Source: JAXMCI01 sp046349435 (GTDB lineage: Bacteria; Pseudomonadota; Alphaproteobacteria; Dongiales; Dongiaceae). From it: a stretch of DNA of 64,000 nt. A program made the position numbers and the translations under genes. Numbering within the stretch: the stretch's first letter is position 1; each line of letters opens with the position of its first letter. Location: positions 62,001-126,000 of the forward strand of contig JAXMCI010000014.1 in NCBI GenBank assembly GCA_046349435.1. The letters are read 5' to 3'. The notes under the pieces are model-generated. The model searched no databases. It was not told the origin of the DNA and saw only the letters and a list, made by a program, of their open reading frames with translations. Positions 1 to 8,587 of the stretch are shown one piece after another.

Positions 1-6
1 GCAAGC

Positions 7-572
7 ATGCGATCGGGTGGGGCGGCGGGCGCCGCGCTGGTTCTGTGTCTCGCGGCGGCGACGGCCGGGCCGGCGGCCGCGGCCGCGCAGCGCGCGGCGG
101 CGGCTGAACGCGCCCCAGCACGCAGGTCGCACAGCCTCGCGGCCGCGGCGCGAGCAGGTCGCGAAGGGCTCGCCGGCCGGGATGCGAAGGCCGAGGCCGA
201 CGCGGCGGCGATCCGCGCCGCGCTCGAGGGCTGGACCGCCGACTTCAACGCCGGCCGCGCCGACCGGGTCTGCGACCTCTTCGCCCCCGACCTGCAATCG
301 CGCTTCCGCGGCGCGCCGCCGCGCGGCTTCGAGGCGCTCTGCAGCAACATGAAGCGGGCGCTGGCCGATCCGCAGCACCGCTACGCCAACCGGCTCGAGC
401 TGCTCGAGATCATCGTCTCCGGCGACCTCGCGGCGGTGCGGCTGATCTGGCACGGCACGGTGCGCGACGTCGCGACGGGGCAGAGACCCGCACGACGGAG
501 CCCGGCATCGACATGAAGGTCCGCTCGCCAGCCTCGGCCATGTGGCGCATCGCGCGGTTCCTCGCCGGCCGA
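7..572 (+). pseudogene. SnoaL/DUF4440-like secreted protein, frameshifted and truncated
   Basis: The ATG at 7 opens a frame with an Ala-rich signal peptide (about residues 1-26) and a C-terminal NTF2-like segment that includes WTADFNAGRADRVCDLFAPD. These folds serve as small ligand-binding or enzymatic domains; no specific role can be assigned. The annotated frame drifts at about 480, where the expected domain end (ETRTTEPGID, then WRIARFLA) continues in another frame up to about 572. A one-base indel near 480 restores it. Directly after WRIARFLA the similarity stops and a piece of tsaE begins on the other strand. The gene therefore looks frameshifted and joined to foreign sequence at its 3' end. 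The family is recognised by pattern only. Confidence 0.5.
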
Positions 573-592
573 GGAGGGGCGGCGCGGCCGTG

Positions 593-712
593 CCGGCGCC
601 GAGGTCGCCCTCGAGCGCCACGAGATCGCCCGGGCGCAGCAGGAACGCCAGCCTCGCCGCGAGGGCCCGGGTCGCGGCGAGGTCGGCGAGGCGCAGCCTG
701 AGGCTGCGGCGG
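593..712 (-). pseudogene. tsaE: tsaE 5' fragment (tRNA t6A ATPase remnant)
   Basis: Read on the minus strand just behind ahcY, this stretch encodes LADLAATRALAARLAFLLRP followed by GDLVALEGDLGAG. This is the N-terminal region of TsaE up to the first half of the Walker A loop, which normally reads GDLGAGKT/S. It has no start codon, and similarity ends exactly where the P-loop Lys should appear, so it cannot be functional. TsaE is the essential ATPase partner in t6A tRNA modification, so an intact copy must exist elsewhere or the junction is an assembly artefact. Location next to ahcY fits my recollection of alphaproteobacterial gene order. Confidence 0.6.
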
Positions 713-715
713 GGC

Positions 716-2011
716 TCAGTACCGGTAGTGGTCCGACTTGAACGGGCCCTGCTCGCCGATGCCGATATAGCTCGACTGCTTCTCCGTCAGCCTGGTCAGC
801 TTGGCGCCGACCTTGGCGAGGTGGAGGGCCGCGACCTTCTCGTCGAGGTGGCGGGGCAGGACGTAGACCTGCCGGTCGTACTTGGCGTGGTTGTGCCAGA
901 GCTCGATCTGGGCCAGCACCTGGTTGGTGAAGCTGGCGCTCATCACGAAGCTGGGATGGCCGGTGGCGTTGCCGAGATTGACCAGCCGGCCCTTGGACAG
1001 GACGATCAGCCGCTTGCCGTCGGGGAAGACGACCTCGTCGACCTGCGGCTTGACCTCCTCCCACTTGTAGTTCTGCAGGGCGGCGATCTGGATCTCGCTG
1101 TCGAAGTGGCCGATGTTGCAGACGATGGCGCGGTCCTTCATCGCCCGCATGTGGTCGAGCGTGATGACGTCGACATTGCCGGTGGCGGTGACGAAGATGT
1201 CGCCGACCGGGGCGGCGTCCTCCATGGTGACGACCTGGTAGCCCTCCATGGCGGCCTGCAGCGCGCAGATCGGGTCGATCTCGGTGACCATGACGCGGGC
1301 GCCCTGGCTGCGCAGCGAGGCGGCACTGCCCTTGCCCACGTCGCCATAGCCGCAGACCACCGCGACCTTGCCGGCCATCATCACGTCGGTGCCGCGCTTG
1401 ATGCCGTCGACCAGGCTCTCGCGGCAGCCATAGAGGTTGTCGAACTTGGACTTGGTGACGCTGTCGTTGACGTTGATGGCGGGCACCTTGAGCGTGCCGG
1501 CGCGCGCCATCTCGTAGAGCCGGCGGACGCCGGTGGTGGTCTCCTCCGACAGGCCCTTCACCTCCTCGAGGAGCTGCGGGAACTTGTCGTGCATGACCTG
1601 GGTGAGGTCGCCGCCGTCATCGAGGATCATGTTGGGGTGCCAGCCGCCCGGCCCCTTGATGGTCTGGTCGATGCACCACCAGAACTCCTCCTCGGTCATG
1701 CCCTTCCAGGCGAAGACCGGGATGCCGGCGGCGGCGATCGCCGCGGCCGCCTGGTCCTGGGTCGAGAAGATGTTGCAGGAGCTCCAGCGCACCGTGGCGC
1801 CGAGCGCGATCAGCGTCTCGATCAGCACCGCCGTCTGGATGGTCATGTGCAGGCAGCCGGCGATGCGCGCGCCCTTGAGCGGCTTCGACGCGCCGAACTC
1901 CGCGCGCAGCGCCATCAGGCCGGGCATCTCGGTCTCGGCGATCGCGATCTCCTTGCGCCCCCACCCGGCGAGCGCGAAATCCGCGACCTTGTAGTCGGTG
2001 AAGGCAGGCAT
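716..2011 (-). CDS. ahcY: Adenosylhomocysteinase
   Basis: This cytosolic NAD-dependent enzyme hydrolyses S-adenosylhomocysteine to adenosine and homocysteine, relieving product inhibition of methyltransferases. The 431-residue protein begins MPAFTDYKVADFAL, the usual alphaproteobacterial start, with GAGGAG about 10 bases upstream. An in-frame start 35 codons further out has no such context and was not used. Visible hallmarks are HMTIQTAVLIETL near the N terminus, the NAD-binding VVCGYGDVGKGSA loop and the C-terminal KSDHYRY ending. Length is slightly under the usual 465-470 residues of many bacterial enzymes. I looked for an SAH or SAM riboswitch in the leader and saw none. The frame is intact. 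Confidence 0.97.
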   Translation of the reverse strand: MPAFTDYKVADFALAGWGRKEIAIAETEMPGLMALRAEFGASKPLKGARIAGCLHMTIQTAVLIETLIALGATVRWSSCNIFSTQDQAAAAIAAAGIPVFAWKGMTEEEFWWCIDQTIKGPGGWHPNMILDDGGDLTQVMHDKFPQLLEEVKGLSEETTTGVRRLYEMARAGTLKVPAINVNDSVTKSKFDNLYGCRESLVDGIKRGTDVMMAGKVAVVCGYGDVGKGSAASLRSQGARVMVTEIDPICALQAAMEGYQVVTMEDAAPVGDIFVTATGNVDVITLDHMRAMKDRAIVCNIGHFDSEIQIAALQNYKWEEVKPQVDEVVFPDGKRLIVLSKGRLVNLGNATGHPSFVMSASFTNQVLAQIELWHNHAKYDRQVYVLPRHLDEKVAALHLAKVGAKLTRLTEKQSSYIGIGEQGPFKSDHYRY

Positions 2012-2169
2012 CGGGAGACTCCTCAGGGACGGCGGGAACGGAAGGGCGGGCGTATAGCAGCAGCGGCCGGAGGCGACAAGTGCCGGGGGACGATGGCAGA
2101 CTGCCGGCCACGGCATTGCTCCGCCGGCGGCGGAAGCGGGACCGGGAGCGGCGGGAGGCCGGCGAGACG

Positions 2170-2379
2170 ATGCGCGGGAGCGACCTGAGGCGCATTGCCA
2201 GCGACCCCGATCAGTGCGGCGGGCGGCCCTGCATCCGCGGCCTGCGCATCCGGGTGACGGACGTCCTCGAGTTGCTGGCGGCGGGCGCCTCGCGGGAGGA
2301 GATCCTGGCCGACGATCCCGACCTGGTGGCGGAGGACATCACCGCGGCGCTGCGCTTCGCGGCAGAGCGCTGCGGCTGA
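2170..2379 (+). CDS. DUF433 antitoxin-like protein
   Basis: A 69-residue protein with the complete DUF433 pattern: DPDQCGGRPCIRGLRIRV, then a helical half ending in ITAALRFAAERCG. DUF433 proteins have a winged helix-turn-helix-like fold and are often the antitoxin partner of a DUF5615 PIN-like toxin encoded immediately downstream. No such toxin frame follows here, so it appears to be an orphan. The ATG at 2170 was chosen because the conserved domain starts there; an upstream extension in the same frame is Arg-rich and unlike the family. Confidence 0.8.
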   Translation: MRGSDLRRIASDPDQCGGRPCIRGLRIRVTDVLELLAAGASREEILADDPDLVAEDITAALRFAAERCG

Positions 2380-2464
2380 GGCCCGGCCGGGCGGCGCCGC
2401 GGGAGCGCGCGGCGAGGTGGAGCCGACCCCATGTCCGGCGAGCGTCGTCGCCGGGCGGAGGACA

Positions 2465-3009
2465 TCAGGGCGGCGAGGCGCCGCGCGCGCGCCGCGGCGA
2501 GGTCGCCGGACAGAGCGGCCGCGGCGGAGGCCGGCAGCCGGCGCGAGGTTCGCGCCGGGGTCGCCGCCGGCGGCGAACCTGCCCCCGCCCGGGGGCGGAG
2601 CCGGAGCGCGCCGGCCCCGAGCCGCGCGGGTCCTCCTCGTCCGAGGTCGCCCAGCGCAGGCGGATGATGGTCTCCCCAAGCCCCCGCTTGCCGCGCAGCT
2701 TGTGCGGCGCCATGACGCCGATGCGATAGCGCTCCGTCAGGTGGGCGACGACGCCGGCCAGCCGCGCCGCCTCCAGCGCCGCGCGGCCATCGCCGCCGCG
2801 CCCGGCGATGCCGCCGATCATGCCGTCGACCTCGGCGGCCAGCCGCATCATCAGCCGGTGGCCGACCGCAAGCTCATGGCTGAGCAACGCAGAGAGCGTA
2901 TCTGGGACGGAGGTGCGCTGCGCCGCCGCGGCGGCGAGGCCGCCGGCGCCGCGGAGACCGTCAGGTTAAGCGTATCCTGAACCGAGGGCGAGAACGGGTC
3001 GTCGGACAT
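2465..3009 (-). pseudogene. Small helical hypothetical protein, probable frameshift
   Basis: From the ATG at 3009 the minus strand reads MSDDPFSPSVQDTLNLTVSA. After an Ala/Pro/Arg-rich stretch near 2910 the natural continuation moves to another frame: SALLSHELAVGHRLMMRL, then GDGRAALEAARLAGVVAHLT and KLRGKRGLGETIIRLRW. The second part has amphipathic-helix character and normal coding composition, so I take both halves as one gene with a one-base indel in a GC-rich run. After about 2650 the frame becomes Arg/Pro-rich and probably non-coding. I do not recognise the family; a phage-like origin is possible but unsupported. Confidence 0.4.
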
Positions 3010-3149
3010 GGCGTTCACTGGATGAGAGCGGCAGATGAACGCATTTTACGGCATATGAACCGCAATTGCAAGCCGTCTGGCGTTTGGGTCGAGGCGTGAC
3101 CGATCGCGCCCGGCCGGAAGAGCCGGGCAGCCCCAATCAGATGCGCAAT

Positions 3150-3464
3150 CTAGCGGTCGTCTTCGCGGTCCGCTCGCTTGTCCTCGAGCACCGTCGAGCC
3201 GTCCGGCCGCAGGTCTCGCTGCGGCGGGGACGCTGACCTGGTCGCGCCATCGATGAAGCCTTCGAGACGGGCCAAGCGGCTCTTGATCTCGGCCAGCTCA
3301 TCGCCGAGCCGCCGCTCCATCACGTGCATCTCCCCGCCGATGCGGCGATCCGTGTCGCGCAGTTCCCTGGAGAGGGACTTGATCTCGGCGGTCGCCTTGC
3401 TCAGCTCGTCCGTGAGGGTGATGACGGCCTTCAGCGCCTTATAGAGATCGGCGAGATTGCCCAT
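3150..3464 (-). CDS. Coiled-coil hypothetical protein
   Basis: The 104-residue product starts MGNLADLYKALKAVITLTDE and continues as an almost uninterrupted charged heptad pattern (ATAEIKSLSRELRDTDRRI, MERRLGDELAEIKSRLARLE), predicting one long coiled coil with a disordered acidic/basic tail. No membrane segment or catalytic motif is visible. It starts one base after the stop of the upstream gene (TGA-A-ATG), so the two are translationally coupled and probably act together. The XhlA-like hemolysin-accessory family has similar coiled coils but also a membrane helix, which is missing here. Confidence 0.6.
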   Translation of the reverse strand: MGNLADLYKALKAVITLTDELSKATAEIKSLSRELRDTDRRIGGEMHVMERRLGDELAEIKSRLARLEGFIDGATRSASPPQRDLRPDGSTVLEDKRADREDDR

Positions 3465-3465
3465 T

Positions 3466-3894
3466 TCACGGGGCTTGGCGCTTGGCCGCGAAATAGGCCT
3501 TGGTCTCGTCAAGCTCCTTGCGAGCTTCCACCATCAATGCCTGGGCACGCTCGATGCTGCGGTTCAGCTGAAGAAGAAGCTCCGCGAACTCGGGCGAGTC
3601 CAGCTCGCTCTCGGCTGCGGGCCGGGTTCCGCGCCTCACCATGACCTTTCCTCTCATGTGATGAGCGACACGCGCCTTCACCAGGAAGCCCCCGGGAGTA
3701 AACAAGTTCGCCAGCAGCACGTCCACCGTCACGCCCCGGCGCCGAGCCGCCTTCCAAACCAGCAAGGCGGTTTCCGCACGCACCTCCATCAAAGCCTTGC
3801 TCGCCATCGCGCCCGACCCCGCCGCCGGGTCGAGACCATGCGCCGCGGGGATGGCGGATTTGCGGACACTCCGTGAAACAGTCTCGCCGCTCAT
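3466..3894 (-). CDS. Hypothetical protein coupled to coiled-coil gene
   Basis: A 142-residue protein of unknown function. The middle (ALLVWKAARRRGVTVDVLLANLF) looks like a compact helical domain, followed by a basic patch (ARVAHHMRGKVMVRRG) and a charged C-terminal helix (LDSPEFAELLLQLNRSIERA). An alternative start at MASKALMEVRAE, 29 codons inside, is possible because the N-terminal extension is poorly structured. It precedes the coiled-coil gene with only one base between stop and start. No homolog was recognised; the pairing suggests a two-protein complex. Confidence 0.5.
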   Translation of the reverse strand: MSGETVSRSVRKSAIPAAHGLDPAAGSGAMASKALMEVRAETALLVWKAARRRGVTVDVLLANLFTPGGFLVKARVAHHMRGKVMVRRGTRPAAESELDSPEFAELLLQLNRSIERAQALMVEARKELDETKAYFAAKRQAP

Positions 3895-4017
3895 TGGTCA
3901 CCCGTGCGCCGACGCGTAATGATACGCTCTAACGCATCGAATTTCAACCTGAAGCCGCAACGCGGCAAGATCCGGGTCAGCCGCGGCGCCCATGCACACC
4001 AGCGGGAAGCCGCCATT

Positions 4018-4239
4018 TTATGGGACCGCCGCAGCGAAACGAGCCGGAAGGCTCCCTGCGAGCACACCCTTCACGAGATCCAGGATCTCGGCCGGGTTCA
4101 GCCTACGGCCATGCCGCTTGCAGAGGCAGGCGAGGCACAGCCCGACGACCACGCCGACGCAGGCGGGGCCGCCGATTGCGGCGCTCGCAGCCAGCACGAT
4201 GCCGCTGCAGGTTCCGCCCTGGCGAGCGCCCTCGTCCAA
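4018..4239 (-). CDS. Possible small membrane protein
   Basis: A TTG-started frame of 73 codons with one hydrophobic stretch (GGPACVGVVVGLCLACLC) and a basic juxtamembrane segment. It lies in an otherwise gene-poor 840-base interval (3895-4740). There is no strong ribosome-binding site, and composition alone does not separate it from chance. Listed because nothing else explains the hydrophobic run. Confidence 0.2.
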   Translation of the reverse strand: MDEGARQGGTCSGIVLAASAAIGGPACVGVVVGLCLACLCKRHGRRLNPAEILDLVKGVLAGSLPARFAAAVP

Positions 4240-4309
4240 GCCCTTACGTCATCGTTGCCGATCGCCTTCGAGCCGGCGGCAGCGCCCCAGCGATGCTCGG
4301 GCCCGAGGA

Positions 4310-4612
4310 TCCGCCGGGCTTCGTGGTGCGCACCGAGGCGCAGTGGCGGCGGCGGCCAACGGCTTCCGGCTGGCGCGCGGGGTCGAGCGCGGCTGGCGGC
4401 GCTTCGCCTCGACGACGGCCGACGTCGCGATCTGGATCGGCGGCGCCTCGCCGGCCGGCCCGTGGCTGCTCTCCGTCGACCGGCCGGAGGTGATCGCCGA
4501 GATCGGCGTGGCGCCGGCCGCCGGCGGCGCCAGGCCGGGTGCCGCCACCTTCGTGCTCGACAGCCTGGGGGCGCTCCATGCGGCGCTCGACCGCGTCTAC
4601 CGGCTCGGCGTC
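4310..4612 (+). pseudogene. Remnant resembling N-terminal part of an HNH endonuclease
   Basis: A stretch beginning near NGFRLARGVERGWRRFAST and running through GPWLLSVDRPEVIAEIG to LGALHAALDRVYRLGV has coding character, but no start, no stop in a sensible place and an apparent frame change near 4340. The pattern recalls the N-terminal region of alphaproteobacterial HNH endonucleases, where a substrate-binding domain precedes the nuclease. The HNH motif itself is absent, as similarity ends at a repeat element. The assignment is from memory of the family. Confidence 0.3.
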
Positions 4613-4660
4613 TGGAGAGGTCGTTCTTTGTGCCGGACCAAGGCGAAGCCTTCTTTGGCC

Positions 4661-4741
4661 GGCATGACGCGGCGGCGGCCCTCACCCTCCCGTCGCTGAC
4701 GCGACGGGCCCCGCCCTCTCCCACTTCGTGGGCGAGGGGAT
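4661..4741. repeat. REP-like palindromic intergenic repeat, copy A
   Basis: Contains CCCTCACCCTCCCGTCGC, GCGACGGGCCCCGCCCTCTC and then GGGCGAGGG. The CGTCGC/GCGACG and CTCTCCC/GGGCGAG parts form hairpins. The same block occurs at 8588-8660 and, inverted, at 19895-20022, always at gene ends. Here it lies at the 3' end of the TPR gene. Confidence 0.8.
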
Positions 4742-4742
4742 T

Positions 4743-6055
4743 CTACGGCGCCCCCGCGGCCAGCGCGTCGAGCAGGGTGGCGAGGTCGAGGGCCAGGTTG
4801 TTGCAGGCGGTGAGGCCGGGGCAGGTCATCCAGGCCTCCTGGAGGGCGGCCTCCCCGCCCCGCTCGACGCAGGGCCTGTCCGCCTTGCAGCGGAACTGGA
4901 CGCGGACGGTGCGGCCGCCGGCCTCCATGCGGATGGAGCGGGAGTCGATGTCGGCGGGGGCGAAGCTGAGCGCGGCCGCCGGTGCCGGCGGCCCGCCGGC
5001 GCGGCAGGCATCGATCTTCGCCGGCGGGCTCTTCATGGTGAGGCCGGGGCAGGCGTGGAAGAGGATCTCGAGCCGGCCGTCCCCGGCCGGGCGCAGGCCG
5101 GTGGTGACCAGCAGCTTGCCGCCGGACGAGAAGACCGCGCGGCCGCTCTCCTCGTTGATCCGGGCGATCAGCGCGGCGACGTCCAGCCGGGCCGGCGGCG
5201 CGGGCCGCGGCGGCCGGGCGCGCGCCCGGCTGCCCGTCGCCCTGGCCGCCGCCCTGCCCGCCCGGCCGAGCGCGGTCCTTGATGCGCTGCTCGCCGGCGA
5301 GGCAGTCGGTGCAGGCCTCGTTTGCGTCGATCCCGGCCTCGTAGGCGGCGATCGCCGCGGCGGGCTGGCCGAGCGCCTCCCGGATGCGGCCCTCGACGAC
5401 CAGGGCGTCGGCCTGGGCGTCGTTGTCGGTGGCGGCGGCGACGGCCTGCTGGGCGTCGGCCAGCGCGGCCTCGAGGTCGCAGGGCGGCGGGGTGCCGCGC
5501 TGCACGCCGGGGCCGGCCAGGCAGATCTCTGCCCGTCGCATGTAGGCGGCGGCGCCGGGGCCAGCGCGATGGCGCGGCTGGCGTCGTCATAGGCGCGGTC
5601 GAGGCGGCGCTGGCGCATCAGGATGCCGGCGCGGGCCAGCAGCGCCGCCGGGTCGTCGGGGCGGAGGCGCAGCGAGCGGCTGGCGTCCTCGTACGCGCCG
5701 GGAGGTCGCCGGCGACCTGGCGGGCGCCGGCGCGCAACAGCCAGGCGAGCGGGTCGTCGGGATCGAGCGCGATCGCCCGGTCGAGGTCGGCCGCGCCGCC
5801 GCCGGTGTCGCCCGTCGCGAGGCGCGACCGGCCGCGGATGCGGTATGCGGCGGCGCGCTCGCGGCGGGAGAGCGCGGGCTGGTCGAGCACGGCGGTGCAG
5901 AGCGCCATCGCGGCGTCGTCGGGCCAGTCCTGGTCGCGGCAGTCGCCGACCACGCGCAGCGGCTCGGCGGCGCGCGCCGGCGGGGCGGCGAGCAGCAGCA
6001 GGGCGAGGGCGGCACAGAGGAGGCCGGTGCGGATGGGGCAGCTCCGTCGCGGCAA
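4743..6055 (-). pseudogene. Secreted TPR-repeat protein split over frames
   Basis: The start is MPRRSCPIRTGLL with a clear signal peptide ending near ARAAEP. The mature part contains tetratricopeptide-type helices (ALDPDDPLAWLLRAGARQ; LRPDDPAALLARAGILMRQ; DAQADALVVEGRIREALGQP), then a C-terminal domain with FSSGGKLLVTTGLRP and several Cys. These segments lie in successive different frames, so at least three single-base shifts are needed (near 5700, 5550 and 5240). Each segment is well conserved in style and the last ends at a proper stop at 4743. This suggests recent indels or sequencing errors rather than ancient decay. Function is unknown beyond a periplasmic, probably scaffolding, role. 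Confidence 0.6.
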
Positions 6056-6100
6056 TGGCGAGGGCGCGGCGCGCCGCGCGGCGGACCGCGGCCACTCGTC

Positions 6101-6670
6101 TCAGGGATCGGGCAGGCGGGCGTCCTGCGGCGGCGCCGCCGCGGGCGGGTCAGGGCGCGTGGCGGCGGCGGCGTCCTGGCCGGCCTCCTCGGCGGCGAAC
6201 CACTGCCGCACCTTCCAGCGCAGGAAGAACAGCAGGAACAGGCCGGCGACGAGCAGGAGGATGAGGGCGCCGTTCATCAGGTCGTCGAGGCCCGTGCCGG
6301 CCGATCCGCCCGCGCCGGCCGCCTGCTCGTGGTGGGAGAGGGCGAGTATGGTGGTGCCGGCGAGGCCCAGGATCAGCGGATCGATCGCCTCGTCCGGGCC
6401 GGGGGTGAACAGCATGTAGGCGAGCTCGACGGCCGCGGCGGCGAGCAGCGCCCCGCTCACCAGGCCGAGCACCGGAGCCGCGCGGACGGCGGCCTGGAGG
6501 TCGCCGGCGAGCTCGCCCGGCCAGAAGCCGAGGATGGTGACGCCCTTGAGCAGCAGGAAGCCGAACATCCAGGCGCCGATCAGGAACTGCGCGAGGGTGC
6601 GGGCATAGAAGGCGACCACCTGCGGCACGCGGTAGAAGCGCGCGACGCGATGCTGGAAGGGCCTGTTCAC
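6101..6670 (-). CDS. Small multi-pass membrane protein of unknown function
   Basis: A 189-residue protein starting at GTG 6670, preceded by AGGGAGG. It has about four hydrophobic segments: FLIGAWMFGFLLLKGVTIL, VLGLVSGALLAAAAVELAYM, PLILGLAGTTILAL and LMNGALILLLVAGLFLLFFL. A short charged, Pro-rich cytoplasmic tail follows. An Arg-rich N terminus predicts N-in topology. I do not recognise the family; the size and pattern fit small inner-membrane proteins of unknown function. It follows the beta-propeller-like gene on the same strand after a 116-base gap. Confidence 0.7.
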   Translation of the reverse strand: MNRPFQHRVARFYRVPQVVAFYARTLAQFLIGAWMFGFLLLKGVTILGFWPGELAGDLQAAVRAAPVLGLVSGALLAAAAVELAYMLFTPGPDEAIDPLILGLAGTTILALSHHEQAAGAGGSAGTGLDDLMNGALILLLVAGLFLLFFLRWKVRQWFAAEEAGQDAAAATRPDPPAAAPPQDARLPDP

Positions 6671-6786
6671 GACGCAGCCTCCCTGCCGAACGGCGGCGGT
6701 CCTGCCGGCGGTCCCGCCGGACGCGCGGGGCCGCGGCAACTCTAAGGCGAGGCGGGGCGCGGCGTACAGGGGCGTGCGGCCGGCCC

Positions 6787-7602
6787 TCAGGGGTCGGCGG
6801 TGAGGTAGCCGGCGTAGATCGTCTGGTCGATCTCGTTGGCGACGTAGAGGCGGTGGCGGCCGCCCCAGGGGACGGGGTTCCAGGGGGTGTCGGGGTGGTT
6901 GATCGTGCCGACGGCGCCGACTGTGCCGTTGGGGCCCCAGACCTGCGGAGTGACGGCCATGTCGGGATAGCCGGGCAGGTCGAAGGAGATCGCCTCCATG
7001 CCGCCCGACGCGCCGACGCCGCTGCCGACCGCGAGCTCGTTGCCGAGCGGGCCGATGACGACGATCTGATCGTTGTACTTGTCGCAGAAGCACCAGCTCC
7101 AGGGCGCGGCGCTGAGGCCGGTGATGCCGCGGCCGGCGTATTCATGGGTGCCGAGGAGCTGGCCGCCGGTCGACCACAGCTCCGCGGTCGGGCCGCCGCC
7201 GCGCACGAAGAAGAAGCCGTTGCAGGCGAGGCCCTGCGGCGCCGGCATGCTGGCGGTGAGCGCGGCGACGCGGGTGCCGGTGAGCTGGCCGTTGTTCGGA
7301 TCGAAGGCGAGGATGGTCTCGACGTCCTGGGTGCCCTGGCAGCACCAGATGACGCGGCGCAGCGGGTCCCAGGCCATGTCGTCGATGGTGTCGTAGCCGA
7401 CCGGGCTGCGGTGGCGGTGGGCGACGGCGCCGGTGAAGGTCTGGAGGTAGAAGACCGGGTCGGCAAGGGTGGTCTGGGTGAGGAAGGCGAGATAGGGGTC
7501 GCCGCGGCGGATGCAGACGGTGAGGGCGGTGCCCGCGCCGGTCGTGGCGATCGGGTACGGGTAGCTCCAGGTCGTCTCGAAGCGGAGATTGGTGACGGTC
7601 AT
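6787..7602 (-). CDS. Beta-propeller-like hypothetical protein
   Basis: A 271-residue protein without a signal peptide (MTVTNLRFETTWSYPYPIAT). It consists of short beta-type repeats with recurring small-residue/aromatic turns (DTIDDMAWDPLRRVIWC, TILAFDPNNGQLTGT, GITGLSAAPWSWCFCD, IVVIGPLGNELAVGSG, RLYVANEIDQTIYAGYL). These resemble blades of YVTN or NHL-type propellers, which usually bind ligands or partners. GGGGGA precedes the ATG. No catalytic motif is visible and no close relative was recognised. Confidence 0.65.
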   Translation of the reverse strand: MTVTNLRFETTWSYPYPIATTGAGTALTVCIRRGDPYLAFLTQTTLADPVFYLQTFTGAVAHRHRSPVGYDTIDDMAWDPLRRVIWCCQGTQDVETILAFDPNNGQLTGTRVAALTASMPAPQGLACNGFFFVRGGGPTAELWSTGGQLLGTHEYAGRGITGLSAAPWSWCFCDKYNDQIVVIGPLGNELAVGSGVGASGGMEAISFDLPGYPDMAVTPQVWGPNGTVGAVGTINHPDTPWNPVPWGGRHRLYVANEIDQTIYAGYLTADP

Positions 7603-8042
7603 CGCAGGTCCCCCGAGGTCGGCGCTTCTCGGTCACGCGGGAGGGCGGGCCGGGCGCTCTGCGAGGATGATAGCGCGGGCGGCGGGGGGATGCGCGGGTG
7701 GCGAGGCCGGATTTGATTGTCACGCCGAGGCGCGGAGGACGCGGAGGGGTGCGTCAGGGGACGTTCTGCAGGGTCGGCGAGGGAGGCGTCGGCGGTCGGG
7801 CGGCGCTGCCGAGCGGGCCGACGACGACGATCCGTCGACGCATCACCGGCCAAGGGACACGCCGGATCGCGACGCATCACCTTGCGGTGAGCGATTCCGA
7901 CGCCGATCCGGAGCTGCTGTTTGCCTGGTCCCACAGCGCCCCCGGCAGGCCGCGCCGGTGGCGGAACGACGGAAGCTCCGGCCTTCGTGCCGCCGGGCCG
8001 GGGGGGGGACCGCGCACGCCGGTTCGGCACCTCCCGGTCCGC
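7603..8042. other. 440-base intergenic stretch with one repeat arm
   Basis: The stretch holds one left-arm copy of the CACGCGGAGGCGCGGAGG family at about 7715-7752 and a nine-G run near 8000. Frames here are Pro/Arg-rich with no ribosome-binding site. I see no gene. Confidence 0.6.
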
Positions 8043-8474
8043 CTATGAAGGCTCGCCCGGCTCGAAGTAGCGGATGGAATGTGTTCCTACGTCGCCGTTC
8101 CGGCACTGGTCGCCGGTCTCGGGGTCCTGGGCGTGGGCGGAGGTCACCTTCCGCCGGCCGCAATGGGCGCAGACCTCGACGATCGCCGCGCCGGCCGCCG
8201 GCTCGCCCGGGTCGAGTTCGAGGACAGCGTGCGGGACCCGCCAGTCATGCCGGGCGGCGGCGCAGCCCGGCTCCTCGGGGTCGAGCCGGACCGTGGCCGA
8301 CGCCGTCTCGTCGCCATGCTCGGCGCGGGCCTCGACCGTGACCCACACCGTCTGGTTCCGTTCGTAGGAACCCGGGTCGACGTTGCGCCGGGCCAGGTCC
8401 AGCGCAGCGGCAAGGCTTGGCGCTTCGACGGGGCCGTACACCGTCCCCGATTCCACCAGGTAATATCGGTCCAT
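8043..8474 (-). CDS. Conserved hypothetical protein with CxxC pair
   Basis: A 143-residue protein starting MDRYYLVESGTVYGPVEAPS, with AGGGAGG before the ATG. The N-terminal half (SLAAALDLARRNVDPGSYER, WVTVEARAEHGDE) and the C-terminal half with VCAHCGRRKVTSAHAQDPETG match my memory of a widespread small alphaproteobacterial protein of unknown function. The single CxxC could bind zinc with nearby His. A perfect FNR-type box lies about 90 bases upstream, hinting at oxygen-responsive expression. The start was moved eight codons inward because of the ribosome-binding site. Confidence 0.7.
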   Translation of the reverse strand: MDRYYLVESGTVYGPVEAPSLAAALDLARRNVDPGSYERNQTVWVTVEARAEHGDETASATVRLDPEEPGCAAARHDWRVPHAVLELDPGEPAAGAAIVEVCAHCGRRKVTSAHAQDPETGDQCRNGDVGTHSIRYFEPGEPS

Positions 8475-8560
8475 CGGCTGCCTCCCTGACAGCGGCACAA
8501 CGCGATGCCGGGGAGAATATTTTCCAGCCTGCAGGGTAGGCGGGTGGCGAGCGACCTTCG

Positions 8561-8574
8561 TTGATCTGCATCAA
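8561..8574. promoter_or_regulatory. FNR/FixK-type binding site
   Basis: TTGATCTGCATCAA is a perfect match to the TTGAT-N4-ATCAA consensus for FNR, Anr and FixK regulators. It lies between the 8474 start (minus strand) and the end of ptsI, so it most plausibly serves the small CxxC protein gene. Confidence 0.6.
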
Positions 8575-8587
8575 GAGGCGCCGTCGC

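Noticed and set aside
2012..2169. Possible SAH or SAM riboswitch before ahcY
   Set aside because: I compared the leader by eye with the conserved SAH and SAM-II/V cores and found no matching pseudoknot elements; only a ribosome-binding site is visible.
542..2188. 548-codon plus-strand frame opposite ahcY
   Set aside because: It is the antisense shadow of a high-GC gene: composition is Ala/Val/Asp-rich with no family pattern, whereas the minus strand is an unmistakable AhcY.
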